Below are positions 51,816 to 61,539 of a stretch of DNA of 64,000 nucleotides, one piece after another. The notes under the pieces were generated by a model. The model made no database searches and had not been told where the DNA came from. It was given only the letters and a program-made list of their open reading frames with translations. The stretch's first letter is position 1. Each line of letters starts with the position of its first letter. Both the position numbers and the translations under genes were made by a program. The stretch lies in assembly GCA_030424865.1 (NCBI GenBank), contig JAUHVR010000008.1, forward strand, positions 124,001 through 188,000. The letters are read 5' to 3'. Source of the stretch: Alphaproteobacteria bacterium (GTDB lineage Bacteria > Pseudomonadota > Alphaproteobacteria > Rhodobacterales > Rhodobacteraceae).

Positions 51816-52556
51816 ATGACACAGGATTTTGAAAACCAAACGGCCCTGATCACCGGCGCAGCCAAGGGCATTGGGCGCGCGGTCGCCATTGCCTTGGCAG
51901 AGCGCGGAGCGCGGGTCGTCGTGGCCGATCTGGATCTGGCTGGCGCCCAAAGCGTTGCCGATGAGATCGGTGAAACCGCCATCGCCCTGCAGGTCGACGT
52001 GGCAAATGAGCCATCGGTTCTTGCCGCCTTTGACCAGATCAAGCGCGTGTTTGGCGGGCTGTGCATTCTGGTGGCCAATGCGGGCATCTACCCGCACATC
52101 CCGCTGGAAGAGACCAGCCTGGACGACTGGCGCAAGGTGGTAGACGTAAACCTGACGGGGGCGTTCCTGTGCAACCGTCAGGCCTTTGGACTGATGAAGG
52201 CGCAGGGCTATGGCCGCATCGTGAACATCGCGTCCGAGGTGTTTTATTCCGGTCTTGCCAAGACTTCGGCCTACACGGCCGCCAAGGGCGGCGTCGTCGG
52301 TTTGACACGCGTGGCTGCAAGCGAAGGCGCCCAGCATGGCATCTGCGTCAATGCCGTTGCGCCGGGGCTGATCGAAACACCGGGCGTGCTGTCCCAGATC
52401 GGCGAACACTTCGACGATGTCCTGCCCATCCAGGCGATCCAGCGACGCGGTCAGGCCGATGACATCGTTCACGCGGTGCTGTGGCTGGCCAGTTCCCAAG
52501 CCTCGTTCGTGACCGGACAAACAATCAGTGTCAACGGCGGCAGTACCTACCGCTGA
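51816..52556 (+). CDS. Short-chain dehydrogenase/reductase
   Basis: A 246-aa classical SDR. The cofactor loop is TGAAKGIG, with ADLDLAG suggesting NAD(H). NAG is at ANAGIY, and the catalytic Ser and YxxxK (YTAAK) are in place. Only three bases separate it from the P450 stop. It would oxidise an alcohol produced in the pathway, or reduce a carbonyl; the substrate is unknown. Confidence 0.88.
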   Translation: MTQDFENQTALITGAAKGIGRAVAIALAERGARVVVADLDLAGAQSVADEIGETAIALQVDVANEPSVLAAFDQIKRVFGGLCILVANAGIYPHIPLEETSLDDWRKVVDVNLTGAFLCNRQAFGLMKAQGYGRIVNIASEVFYSGLAKTSAYTAAKGGVVGLTRVAASEGAQHGICVNAVAPGLIETPGVLSQIGEHFDDVLPIQAIQRRGQADDIVHAVLWLASSQASFVTGQTISVNGGSTYR

Positions 52557-52568
52557 GGAGAATCCAAG

Positions 52569-53222
52569 ATGACAATAGCCACTCAGGAAACCCAGGAAGC
52601 GTTCTTCGCCGAACGCGGGTTTGGCGTCAAAATCGGCTTTGGCAAACGCCCCGCCGTGATCGTGATTGACTTGACCCTTGGCTTTACCGACCCGGCCCGG
52701 CCGCTTGGCTCTGACCTCGGATCTCAGATCGACGCAACCAATGTCTTGCTTCAGGCCGCGCGCAAGAAAGACGTGCCCGTTATCTGGAGCGCCGTGCGCT
52801 ACGATGAAGAAGGTCTGGCCGACGCCGGGATCTGGGCCATCAAGCAAAAGGGCTCTGCATCGTTGACCGCCGATGGTGATGGCCACCTGGTCGATCCCCG
52901 GCTGGACCCCCAGCCACAGGACCAGCGACTGTTCAAGAAATACGCCTCGTGCTTTTTCGGCACCGACCTTGTGCCGCGCCTTGCCTCGGCCGGGATCGAC
53001 ACCTTGATCATGGTCGGCACCTCGACCTCGGGCTGTGTGCGCGCCACGGCGGTGGATTGCTGCCAGTACGGCTTCCGCCCCATGGTTCTGCGCGAAGGCG
53101 TCGGCGACCGCTCGGCCCCGGCCCATGACCAGGCGCTGTTCGATCTGCACCAGAAATATGCCGATGTGGTCAGCCTTGACGAAACCGTTGCGTACCTCGA
53201 CACCCTCGAGGTGGCGGTATGA
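52569..53222 (+). CDS. Isochorismatase-family cysteine hydrolase, probable maleamate amidase (NicF-like)
   Basis: A 217-aa hydrolase. The triad is Asp34 (VIDLTLGFTD), Lys in LFKKYAS (residue 123 or 124) and Cys156 (GTSTSGCVRATAVDC). This is the arrangement of NicF, which hydrolyses maleamate to maleate and ammonia, and of related N-carbamoylsarcosine amidases. Together with NicX- and NicD-like enzymes it completes ring opening, deformylation and deamidation. The stop overlaps the next start (ATGA). Confidence 0.85.
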   Translation: MTIATQETQEAFFAERGFGVKIGFGKRPAVIVIDLTLGFTDPARPLGSDLGSQIDATNVLLQAARKKDVPVIWSAVRYDEEGLADAGIWAIKQKGSASLTADGDGHLVDPRLDPQPQDQRLFKKYASCFFGTDLVPRLASAGIDTLIMVGTSTSGCVRATAVDCCQYGFRPMVLREGVGDRSAPAHDQALFDLHQKYADVVSLDETVAYLDTLEVAV

Positions 53223-54205
53223 GCAACCTCAGACTGTCCTTTGCACTTGGCGATTACGATCGCGTCCGCCCGATGATGAACGGGGATGTGCAGATTGACG
53301 GGGTGGACCCGGTCTTTATGCGTCTCTCCCCGGAAGAGATCTTTTTCCGGGCCTTCCGCAATCAGGAATTCGACGTTTGCGAACTGTCGTTTTCCAGCTA
53401 CCTGCTGCGTCTGGCGCGGGGCGACAGTGACTATGTGGCCATTCCGGCCTTTCTCAGCCGGGCGTTTCGCCATACCTGCATCCATGTGCGCAAGGACCGC
53501 ATCAGCAAGCCCGAGGATCTGCGCGGCAAGCGGATTGGCATCCCCGAGTACCAACTGACCGCCCATGTCTGGGCGCGGGCCTTTCTCAAGGACGACTTCG
53601 GCATCCTGCCGCAGGACCTGACCTGGGTCCGTGGCGGGCTGAACGATCCAGGCCGGCCCGAAAAGATCAAGATCGCACTGCCGGATGGTGTCGAGATGCA
53701 GCAAGCGCCCGAAGGCCTGACAATCAACGCGCTGCTCGAAGCCGGAGAGATCGACGCCATCATGGCCCCGCGCGCGCCGCATGCCTTTGGGCAGGACCCC
53801 AACATCGGGTGGCTGTTTGACGATCCGGTCGCGGCATCGCTGGACTACTACCAGCGCACCAAGGTCTTTCCGATCATGCACGTGGTCGGCATCCGCAAAA
53901 CTCTGGTCGAAGCGCACCACTGGCTGCCAGCCGCAGTGTTCAAAGCGTTCTGCCAGTCAAAAGCGGCCTGTCTAGACGCGCTGGCCGACACCTCGGCCAC
54001 CAAGACCACGCTCCCCTTTGTCGAAGAGCGCCTGCATCAGGCGCGCCGGATCATGGGGCCTGATTTCTGGTCCTATGGCGTGGCGGGCAATCTTCCGACG
54101 CTCGAGGCCTTTACCCATCATCACCACGACCAGGGGCTCTCGCCCCGCAAGGTCGGCATCGAAGAGCTTTTCGCCCCGTCTGTCTACGAAACGGTCCGCA
54201 TCTAG
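53219..54205 (+). CDS. 4,5-Dihydroxyphthalate decarboxylase-like protein
   Basis: A 328-aa protein without a signal peptide. LSFALGDYDRVRPMMNGDVQ, FCELSFSSYL-type and RISKPEDLRGKRIGIPEYQ regions are as in 4,5-dihydroxyphthalate decarboxylase, which adopts a periplasmic-binding-protein-like fold yet acts in the cytoplasm. Coupled to the NicF-like gene. Here it could remove a carboxylate from a hydroxylated pyridine carboxylate, a job done by the unrelated amidohydrolase PicC in picolinate pathways. A cytosolic binding-protein role cannot be excluded. Confidence 0.78.
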   Translation: MSNLRLSFALGDYDRVRPMMNGDVQIDGVDPVFMRLSPEEIFFRAFRNQEFDVCELSFSSYLLRLARGDSDYVAIPAFLSRAFRHTCIHVRKDRISKPEDLRGKRIGIPEYQLTAHVWARAFLKDDFGILPQDLTWVRGGLNDPGRPEKIKIALPDGVEMQQAPEGLTINALLEAGEIDAIMAPRAPHAFGQDPNIGWLFDDPVAASLDYYQRTKVFPIMHVVGIRKTLVEAHHWLPAAVFKAFCQSKAACLDALADTSATKTTLPFVEERLHQARRIMGPDFWSYGVAGNLPTLEAFTHHHHDQGLSPRKVGIEELFAPSVYETVRI

Positions 54206-54303
54206 GGCGACAGAGCAGCCCCGAACAACACACCAAACGACCCAACCCCAACCAAAGCGGAAAACCGCAAGCACCAAACCAACAGTCCAATAGGAGACGC
54301 ACC

Positions 54304-55377
54304 ATGACCAAATCACTCAAAGCTGCCGCTGCCGGCCTTGCGCTTTTGGCGACGACCGCCACGGCCGAAGACGTGTTCCCCGTCTACAAGCTGGACGCCG
54401 TGCGCGCCAAAGGCTCTGCCCATGTGGATCTGCCGGCCGTGTCGGACTTCACATTCCTGGCAGGCAGCGGCCACACGTCTTATGACATGTGCCTTTTGAT
54501 GCCGCACACCCAAGACCCCGTTTTCATTGCCTATATGTACGGTGCGATTTCTCAGGCCGAACGTCTGGGCCAGTCCCTGACCATCTTTGACGCGGGCGGC
54601 TATGGCCATGACGTCAACCAGCGTGCCCAGTTCGAGAACTGCCTGACCTCGGGCGCCAACGCGATCCTGATCCAACCGGTGAACCCGTCGGGCTGGGAAG
54701 CGGACATCGCCGATGCCCAGGAAAAGGGCGTGGTGGTTGTCAACGTTTCCGAGGCGCTTGACGCCATGGTCGATGGCCGCTCGGTCGTGGATTTCCGGGT
54801 CAACGGCAAGCTTTTGGGGGACACCATCCTTGGCGATCTCGAAGACGCCAGTGCCGAGGCCAAGGTTCTGGTCATTCCCGGCCCGGCCGGTCTGCCTTTT
54901 GTCGAAGACACCATTGTCGGCCTGCGCGAAGCCTTTGAGTCTACCGAGGTTGAGATTCTCGATGTCATGTATGGCGACATGGACCCGGCGGCCCAGCTCA
55001 AGCTGGTCGAGGACGCCCTGGTCACCTACCCGGACGTCAACTACATCGTCGGATCCGGTCTGACCGTCGGTCAGGCACAAAACGTTCTGGCACAGCGCGG
55101 CAAGACCGAAGACATCAAACTGCTGGCGACCTATCTCGACAAGGGCCTGCAAACCGCCATCGCCAAGGGCCGGGTTCTGGCCGGTGCGGCGGAAAGCTCG
55201 GTCATGTTGACCGCGATTGGCGTCAACCTTGCAGTTGCTGAATTGGAAGGCAGCGGCGCGCCCACCGACCTTATTCCTTCGGTCACGGTCGTGACAAAGG
55301 CCAACGCTATGGATGAGATGGTCGAGAAAGCCAACTTTGCCCCTCAGGGCTGGAAACCGGTGTTCAAGACCAACTGA
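54304..55377 (+). CDS. ABC transporter substrate-binding protein (Peripla_BP_4 class)
   Basis: A 357-aa periplasmic binding protein with signal peptide (cleavage after ATA near residue 21). The core shows LLMPHTQDPVFIAYMYGAISQAERLG and GANAILIQPVNPSGWE. This class usually binds sugars, but here it is set within a pyridine cluster and may bind the aromatic substrate, a betaine or a glycoside of it. GGAGA precedes the ATG. It follows a 98-bp gap, the largest inside the unit. Confidence 0.9.
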   Translation: MTKSLKAAAAGLALLATTATAEDVFPVYKLDAVRAKGSAHVDLPAVSDFTFLAGSGHTSYDMCLLMPHTQDPVFIAYMYGAISQAERLGQSLTIFDAGGYGHDVNQRAQFENCLTSGANAILIQPVNPSGWEADIADAQEKGVVVVNVSEALDAMVDGRSVVDFRVNGKLLGDTILGDLEDASAEAKVLVIPGPAGLPFVEDTIVGLREAFESTEVEILDVMYGDMDPAAQLKLVEDALVTYPDVNYIVGSGLTVGQAQNVLAQRGKTEDIKLLATYLDKGLQTAIAKGRVLAGAAESSVMLTAIGVNLAVAELEGSGAPTDLIPSVTVVTKANAMDEMVEKANFAPQGWKPVFKTN

Positions 55378-55446
55378 TTTCCTTTCAAAAGGTTGGGCGG
55401 AGCGCAGTCTTCGCCCAACGCCGAGCTGCCAGCCAGGACACGAACC

Positions 55447-56994
55447 ATGACACAGCTTAACGCTCAACTTCGACGGGAGCCGGCCACGCTCACCCCCGTT
55501 CTGACGCTCACCGGTATTGGAAAGTCATTTCCCGGGGTGCGCGCTCTGGATGGCGCGGAACTGGAACTGCGCGCGGGCGAGGTCCATGTGCTGTTCGGGG
55601 AAAACGGCGCTGGCAAATCGACACTGATCAACATCATCTCGGGCGTGTTTTCCCAGGATGAAGGCCAGATGATGCTGAATGGCAAGCCATGCCAGTTTCG
55701 CAACGTGCACGAGGCCCGCGCCGCAGGGATCGGCGCAATGTTCCAGGAATTCAGCCTCGCGCCGCATCTGACGGTCGAGGAAAACATCGTATTGGGCAAT
55801 GAGCCTGCCCGGGGCGGTGTGCTGCGCCCTCGCGAAACCCGCGCCCTGGTTGATGAGGTTCTTGAGCGCTGCAGCTTTGCGCTCGATCCCCGCCGCGAGG
55901 TCAGCACGCTGAACCGGGCCGAACAACAGATGGTCGAAATGGCCAAAGTGCTGTTGGTCGAGCCCAAGATCCTTATTCTGGATGAACCGACAGCATCCCT
56001 GTCAGAGGCCGAAACCCAGACGCTGTTTGCCCTTGTCGATGAGCTGCGCGCCAAGGGTGTCGCGATCATCTACATCACGCACCGCATGCGCGAGATCAAT
56101 CAGATTGCCGACCGCATCACCGTCATGCGCGATGGCCGCCACGTGGCAACGCTGGACGCCGATCTGGCGGACCACGACCGGCTGGTCGAACTGATGACCG
56201 GGCGCAAGGTCGGCAACCTCTATCCCAGCCGCAGCACACCCATTGGCGAGCCGATCCTGACGCTAGAGAATTTTGGCACCGAGGACCAAACCCTGCACGA
56301 TATCAGCCTGACCCTTAGACGCGGAGAAATCCTCGGGCTGGCCGGGCTTGTCGGCTGCGGAAAGTCCGAGATCGGGCGCGCCATCTTTGGCGCGCAGGCC
56401 TTTGACCACGGTACACTGACCGTTGAGGGCACTGTCATCGACAAGCCAACCCCGCGCGCCATGCTGCGACAGGGGGTGTGCTATATCTCATCCGACCGTC
56501 GCCACGAAGGTCTGATGATGGGGCGCAACACTTCGGACAATATTGCCTTGTCCGCCCTGCCCCGCGCCGAGTTCTCGCGCAACGGCATTCTACGCCTGAT
56601 CTCTGAACGGCGACTGGTCAAGGCGCTGGCGGAAAAGATCCACCTGCGCCCCATGACCCTTGATGCCGATGTGGCGAACTACTCTGGCGGCAACCAGCAA
56701 AAGATCGTCATCGCCCGCGCCCTTGCCACGCGACCCGAGATTCTGATCCTTGATGAGCCCACCGTCGGGGTAGACGTGGGCGCCCGGGTCGAGATCTACA
56801 AATCCATCGTTGAACTGGCAGACGAAGGGACCAGCATCTTGCTGATCTCGTCGGACATGCCGGAAATCATCCACCTCTGCGACCGGTGCTATTCCGTCTC
56901 GGGCGGCACCATCACCGACGAAATGACCGCCAGCGAAGTCTCTGAAGCCCGACTTCTGGACAGCTTCTTCCGCGAACACGCTCCAAAGGACTGA
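55447..56994 (+). CDS. Ribose-type ABC transporter ATP-binding protein (tandem ATPase)
   Basis: A 515-aa double ATPase. First domain: Walker A GENGAGKST, signature-region NRAEQQMVEMAKVL, Walker B ILILDEPTAS. Second domain: GLVGCGKSEIGRAI as a degenerate Walker A, signature YSGGNQQKIVIARAL and Walker B ILILDEPTVGVD. This is the RbsA/XylG layout. The start MTQLNAQLRR follows AGGA; earlier in-frame sequence is unlike the family. Confidence 0.93.
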   Translation: MTQLNAQLRREPATLTPVLTLTGIGKSFPGVRALDGAELELRAGEVHVLFGENGAGKSTLINIISGVFSQDEGQMMLNGKPCQFRNVHEARAAGIGAMFQEFSLAPHLTVEENIVLGNEPARGGVLRPRETRALVDEVLERCSFALDPRREVSTLNRAEQQMVEMAKVLLVEPKILILDEPTASLSEAETQTLFALVDELRAKGVAIIYITHRMREINQIADRITVMRDGRHVATLDADLADHDRLVELMTGRKVGNLYPSRSTPIGEPILTLENFGTEDQTLHDISLTLRRGEILGLAGLVGCGKSEIGRAIFGAQAFDHGTLTVEGTVIDKPTPRAMLRQGVCYISSDRRHEGLMMGRNTSDNIALSALPRAEFSRNGILRLISERRLVKALAEKIHLRPMTLDADVANYSGGNQQKIVIARALATRPEILILDEPTVGVDVGARVEIYKSIVELADEGTSILLISSDMPEIIHLCDRCYSVSGGTITDEMTASEVSEARLLDSFFREHAPKD

Positions 56995-56998
56995 CCCT

Positions 56999-58045
56999 AT
57001 GACGCAAACTTCGACCTCTGTACCCAGTCCTGCCGAAAACGCCGCACGCGCGCCGGGACACCGCGCCCTGGGATGGCTGAAATTCGCCTTCCTGCGCTTT
57101 GGTATCCTGCCGTTCCTGCTGCTGGTGGTGCTGGTGGCCTTTGGCGCGGCCGAACCTCGGTTCCTGTCGGGTGAGAACCTGTTGAACGTGGCCCGCCAGT
57201 CGACATTCCTGATCATCGTCGCCATGGCGCAGGCCTTTGTCATTCTGAACGAGGGGCTGGACCTGTCAGTTGGCTCGCTTGTGGGACTGGTCACGGTCAC
57301 CACGGGCGTGGTGATGAACGCGCAGATCTTTGGCGGTGCGGACATTCCGACCGCGATTGCCATGGGCATGGCGGCGGGCCTTGGGGTCAGCCTGATTGTC
57401 GGAATGATCAATGGCGTGTGCATTTCCTTCTTTGGGTTCAACCCCTTCATCACCACGCTGGCCATGATGACCGCCCTGACCGGCGTGTCGCTGACGCTGA
57501 GCAACGGCGTGCCCGTGGGCGGTATTCCATTCGAGTTCGGCGAGGTCTTTTCGATCAACCGGTACCTTGGGCTGCAGGCACCTCTGATCGCGGTGATCGT
57601 CATCTTTGCGGGCGGCTATTTCCTGCTGCATCACACGGTTTTTGGCCGCCACCTCTACGCCACCGGCTCGAATGAGCGCGCGGCCAAACTGTCGGGTATT
57701 CCGACCAGGTCGATCCGCTTGGTGTCTTACCTTCTGTGCTCGGTCGTGACGTGCTTTGCGGGTCTTTTGATGCTGGCCAGAACCGGGACCGGGGCCGCGG
57801 GAATTGGATCGCAATACGCGCTTGAATCGGTCGCGGCCTGCGTGATCGCGGGCGTGTCCCTGATGGGGGGCGTGGGCCGGATCGGCAATGTCATTCTGGG
57901 CGCGCTGTTCCTGACGCTGCTGAACAACGGTATGAACATCCTGCAAGTGCAAAGTTACCTGCAAAAGATCGTCCTTGGCGTCATCCTTCTTGTCGCTCTG
58001 GGCGGCGACCGTATACGCCTCCGCTTGTTGGGAGAGCGCAGCTAA
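56999..58045 (+). CDS. Ribose-type ABC transporter permease
   Basis: A 348-aa CUT2 permease with eight to ten membrane segments, the ILNEGLDLSVGSLVGL motif and ATGSNERAAKLSGIPT coupling loop. The first 35 residues are a hydrophilic cytoplasmic extension. AAGGA precedes the ATG; 4 bp separate it from the ATPase stop. It completes the cluster importer. Confidence 0.92.
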   Translation: MTQTSTSVPSPAENAARAPGHRALGWLKFAFLRFGILPFLLLVVLVAFGAAEPRFLSGENLLNVARQSTFLIIVAMAQAFVILNEGLDLSVGSLVGLVTVTTGVVMNAQIFGGADIPTAIAMGMAAGLGVSLIVGMINGVCISFFGFNPFITTLAMMTALTGVSLTLSNGVPVGGIPFEFGEVFSINRYLGLQAPLIAVIVIFAGGYFLLHHTVFGRHLYATGSNERAAKLSGIPTRSIRLVSYLLCSVVTCFAGLLMLARTGTGAAGIGSQYALESVAACVIAGVSLMGGVGRIGNVILGALFLTLLNNGMNILQVQSYLQKIVLGVILLVALGGDRIRLRLLGERS

Positions 58046-58066
58046 GCTGCGCTGCCGGATAGACCC

Positions 58067-60196
58067 ATGAACACAGTTCCAAGTGATTTGATCGGCAACA
58101 GGCATCAGCGTGTCGATGCCGTCGCCAAAGCGCGGGGAGAGCATATGTTTCCCTCCGATCTGGCCAGTGACGGTGCGCTGTTCCTGCGTCTGGCCCGGGC
58201 CGACCGGGCGCATGCGCGCCTTGTGTCAATCGACACCACACGGGCCCTTGCGGTGCCCGGTGTCGTGGCCGTGCTGACCGCAAAGGACATTCCCGGAGAC
58301 CGCCTGTTTGGCATGATCCAGCGCGACCAGCCCTTTCTGGCCGAAGACCGGGTTTTGTATGACGGAGAGGCGCTTGCCGTCATCGCAGCCGAGACAGAGG
58401 CCGCCGCCCGCGAGGCTGCTGCTTTGGTGGAGGTGACTTACGAAGACCTGCCCGTGGCGGGCTTTCCCCCTGCGCCCGGCGATCCGCTTTTGCATGACAC
58501 ACGGTATTGCATCGACATGGATCTCGGCTTTGGGACGCAAGCCGACGCAGCGCCTGCCCACGACATTGAGATTGCCTTTGAAACACCACGCCAAGAGCAC
58601 GCGTTCCTTGAGACCGAGGCCGGGATTGCCTGGATCGAGGACGGCGTCCTGACCCTCTCGGTCGGGGGGCAAAGCCCGCATTTCGACGTGGCCGAGATCG
58701 CCGCCGGGCTGGGCATTGAGCAGACCAAGGTCCGGGTGCTCAACCCCATGATGGGCGGCGCGTTTGGTGGCAAAGAGGACATGAACGTGCAGTTCCCGCT
58801 CGCGCTGGCGACGTGGATCACCGGACGCCCCAGCCGCCTCATGTATGACCGCGATGAATCCATCCGCGTGGGCGTCAAACGCCACGCTTTTCAGACGCGC
58901 TGCCGCGTGACGGCGGATGCGCAGGGGCACCTGATGCACGCGGATGTGGAGATGCTGGCCGATGCGGGCGCCTATCTCGCCTATACGCCGGTCGTGACCA
59001 ATCAGGCGACCGAGCATTGCACAGGCCCTTACAAATTCGCCAGCACCAAGGTGCGCACCCGAGCCGCCTATACCAATAACGGCATTGCCTCGGCCTTCCG
59101 GGGGGTTGGCGGTCCGCAATCGCTTTTGGGCATCGAACAGGCCATGGACGTTCTGGCGCGTCAAAGCGGCATCGACCCATTTGAGCTGCGCCGCCGCAAT
59201 CTGCTGAAGGCCGGCGATCTGGCCGGGCCCGGTTTCCGGCTTCAGACCGACACTCTGTTGGCCCCTCTGCTGAACGCCGCTGAATCGGGCGCGCTTTGGC
59301 AAGGGCGTGACGCTTATCGCGCCGCAGCACCCGCATGGTGCAAGCGCGGAGTGGGCATGGCATCGGTCTGGTACAGCTATGGCCTTGGCGCCGGGGGCGA
59401 GGCCGGTGCAACGGTGCGGCTGTCACAGGCCCCAACCGGGCGCTTTACCCTTGAGTTGGGGGTACCGGACGTTGGCAACGGCAATCTGACCGCATTCTTG
59501 CAGATCGCCGCCGAGGGGCTGGGGGCCCGGATCGAAGACCTTGACTATGTGATGGGCGACAGCGCGGGTCCGAACTCGGGCGCGACCCATGGATCGCGTA
59601 CCATCTATGTTGTGGGCAACGCCGTGGCCAAGGCCGCCTCAGAGCTGCGCGCAAAGCTGGATGCAGGCACCGACGACCCGGTGGTCGAGGCCTTTTTCCA
59701 GCCGGTCCAACCCGAAATGCTGGTGCGCGGCATCCCCCATATCGACTACAACTACATCGTGCAGGTGACCGCGCTTGAGGTCGACACTCTGACGGGCGAG
59801 GTCTCTGTTGCGGCGATTGAAAACCACGTGGAAACCGGCCGGATGATCAACCCCCAAGGGGTTGAAGGCCAGATCGATGGCGCGGTCGCGCAGGGGCTTG
59901 GCCTTGCGCTTTACGAAGATCTGGTGCTGGAAGAAGGACGGGTAAAGAACCCCAATTTCACCAATTACATCCTTCCGACCCTACTGGATCTGCCAGCCTC
60001 AACCCGGACGTATCTTTATGAAAACCCGGACCGGACCAATCCCTTGGGCGTGCGCGGGCTTGGCGAGTTGGGCCTGCCCGTGACCCCCTGTTCCATTGCA
60101 AACGCCGTGGCCGACGCAACCGGGCTGCGCTTTGACCGGTTTCCCATCTCACCGCAAGCGGTCCTTGACGGCCTGCGGCAGGAGCAAGGCAAATGA
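58067..60196 (+). CDS. Molybdenum hydroxylase large (molybdopterin-binding) subunit
   Basis: A 709-aa xanthine-dehydrogenase-family catalytic subunit. PMMGGAFGGKED is the cofactor loop, AYTNNGIASAFRGVGGPQ the second, and GVRGLGELGLP holds the catalytic glutamate (Glu667). The enzyme hydroxylates N-heterocycles next to the ring nitrogen with water-derived oxygen; nicotinate, picolinate and 6-hydroxypyridine-type substrates are known for relatives. The stop overlaps the next gene as ATGA. The ring substrate is unknown. Confidence 0.9.
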   Translation: MNTVPSDLIGNRHQRVDAVAKARGEHMFPSDLASDGALFLRLARADRAHARLVSIDTTRALAVPGVVAVLTAKDIPGDRLFGMIQRDQPFLAEDRVLYDGEALAVIAAETEAAAREAAALVEVTYEDLPVAGFPPAPGDPLLHDTRYCIDMDLGFGTQADAAPAHDIEIAFETPRQEHAFLETEAGIAWIEDGVLTLSVGGQSPHFDVAEIAAGLGIEQTKVRVLNPMMGGAFGGKEDMNVQFPLALATWITGRPSRLMYDRDESIRVGVKRHAFQTRCRVTADAQGHLMHADVEMLADAGAYLAYTPVVTNQATEHCTGPYKFASTKVRTRAAYTNNGIASAFRGVGGPQSLLGIEQAMDVLARQSGIDPFELRRRNLLKAGDLAGPGFRLQTDTLLAPLLNAAESGALWQGRDAYRAAAPAWCKRGVGMASVWYSYGLGAGGEAGATVRLSQAPTGRFTLELGVPDVGNGNLTAFLQIAAEGLGARIEDLDYVMGDSAGPNSGATHGSRTIYVVGNAVAKAASELRAKLDAGTDDPVVEAFFQPVQPEMLVRGIPHIDYNYIVQVTALEVDTLTGEVSVAAIENHVETGRMINPQGVEGQIDGAVAQGLGLALYEDLVLEEGRVKNPNFTNYILPTLLDLPASTRTYLYENPDRTNPLGVRGLGELGLPVTPCSIANAVADATGLRFDRFPISPQAVLDGLRQEQGK

Positions 60197-61539
60197 CCAC
60201 AGTAAACGTGAACGGCACGAAACACGCCGTAGAGACAGACCCCCGCCGCCCGCTTCTGGACGTGCTGCGTGAAGACCTGAACCTGCGCGGCTCGAAACAC
60301 GGCTGCGGCGAGGGCGAATGTGGCGCGTGCACGGTGATCGTGAATGGCGCGCCGGTCTGCGCCTGTCTGGTGCTTGCAGGTTCGGTCGAAGGGGCCGAGG
60401 TGACGACGATCGAGGGCATGGACAACGACCCCGTCGGCACAGAAATCGTGCGAAACATGGCCAATGCCGGGGCGGTTCAATGTGGCTTTTGTATCCCGGG
60501 CTTCGTGATGCAGGGCTGGGACGCGGTTCAGAGGGCCAGCGGCAAGGACCCCGAGACGCTGCGCGCCGAGCTGGGCGGAAACCTGTGCCGGTGTACAGGC
60601 TATGCCAAGATCCTTGAGGCACTTCAGACCACCGCTGCGACGCGGCCCGTGTCGCCGATCCGTGCGCGGCGGCCTGATCCCGTCCCGGACCTGCGTCTGA
60701 ACGGCTATCTAAGACCGGCGACAATGGATGCGCTGCGTGATGCCTTGCGCGACCCAGGCGAAAAGCTGCGTGTGATAGCAGGCGGAACGGACCTCATGGT
60801 GCAGAACCGTCATGGGCTGGAAACGCTCACGCTGCTGGATCTGAGTGGACTGACAGAATTGACCCGGATCGACAGTTTCGACGACCGGATCGAGATCGGC
60901 GCCGGGGCTTCGTGGACCGACATCCGCGAGAATGCGCAGATCCGGGAACACGCGCCGGTGCTGGCACTGGCCGCCGCAGAGGTCGGCGCGCGCCAGATCC
61001 AGAACCGCGCAACGATCGGTGGCAACCTGGCCAATGCCTCGCCTGCCGCGGATGGCGTGCCACCCCTGGCGATCTATGATGCGCAGGTTCTGTGCCTGTC
61101 GGCCAAAGGCGAGCGTGCGGTGCCGATACAGGCGTTTATCACCGGGCCCGGCAAAACATGCCTAGAACCGGGCGAGATCATTCGCGCCGTTTCAGTCCCC
61201 GTTGAGCACGACCGCCAAGACACTGTGGCGTTCTTTGAAAAATCCGGCCCCCGCAAGGCGCAGACCATCTCGCGCGCGTCGGTGGCCTGCCATATCTGGA
61301 CCGCCTCGGACGGCACCCGCGCTGTGCGGATCGCCATTGGTGCCGTGGCCCCCACCGTGCGCCGCGTCCCGGAGGCCGAAGCATTGCTGCGCGAGACACC
61401 CGACGCGATTGAGGCGGCGGCCGATCTTGTAAGACAAGCGGCCTTACCTATTTCCGACATCCGCGCCAGCGCCGACTACCGGATGGATCTGGTCCAGGGC
61501 CTGTTCAAGCGGGGCTTTTTGCGGGCAACTCAGGCATGA
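60193..61539 (+). CDS. Molybdenum hydroxylase 2Fe-2S/FAD subunit (fused)
   Basis: A 448-aa fusion. Residues 1 to about 155 carry two 2Fe-2S sites: GCGEGECGACTV (Cys38, 43, 46) and later CGFC and CRCTG. From about residue 170 the FAD domain begins, with VIAGGTDLMVQ and ATIGGNLANASPAAD. In most three-subunit enzymes these are separate polypeptides. With the large subunit it makes a two-gene enzyme. The stop overlaps the next start (ATGA). Confidence 0.9.
   Translation: MTTVNVNGTKHAVETDPRRPLLDVLREDLNLRGSKHGCGEGECGACTVIVNGAPVCACLVLAGSVEGAEVTTIEGMDNDPVGTEIVRNMANAGAVQCGFCIPGFVMQGWDAVQRASGKDPETLRAELGGNLCRCTGYAKILEALQTTAATRPVSPIRARRPDPVPDLRLNGYLRPATMDALRDALRDPGEKLRVIAGGTDLMVQNRHGLETLTLLDLSGLTELTRIDSFDDRIEIGAGASWTDIRENAQIREHAPVLALAAAEVGARQIQNRATIGGNLANASPAADGVPPLAIYDAQVLCLSAKGERAVPIQAFITGPGKTCLEPGEIIRAVSVPVEHDRQDTVAFFEKSGPRKAQTISRASVACHIWTASDGTRAVRIAIGAVAPTVRRVPEAEALLRETPDAIEAAADLVRQAALPISDIRASADYRMDLVQGLFKRGFLRATQA

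Noticed and set aside
51564-53150. 528-codon minus-strand frame opposite SDR and NicF-like genes
   Set aside because: It covers well-supported plus-strand genes with clear motifs; the translation has no domain and arises from high GC at third positions.
53219-54205. Considered as an ABC transporter periplasmic binding protein
   Set aside because: No signal peptide, and a separate secreted binding protein accompanies the importer; family resemblance is to 4,5-dihydroxyphthalate decarboxylase.
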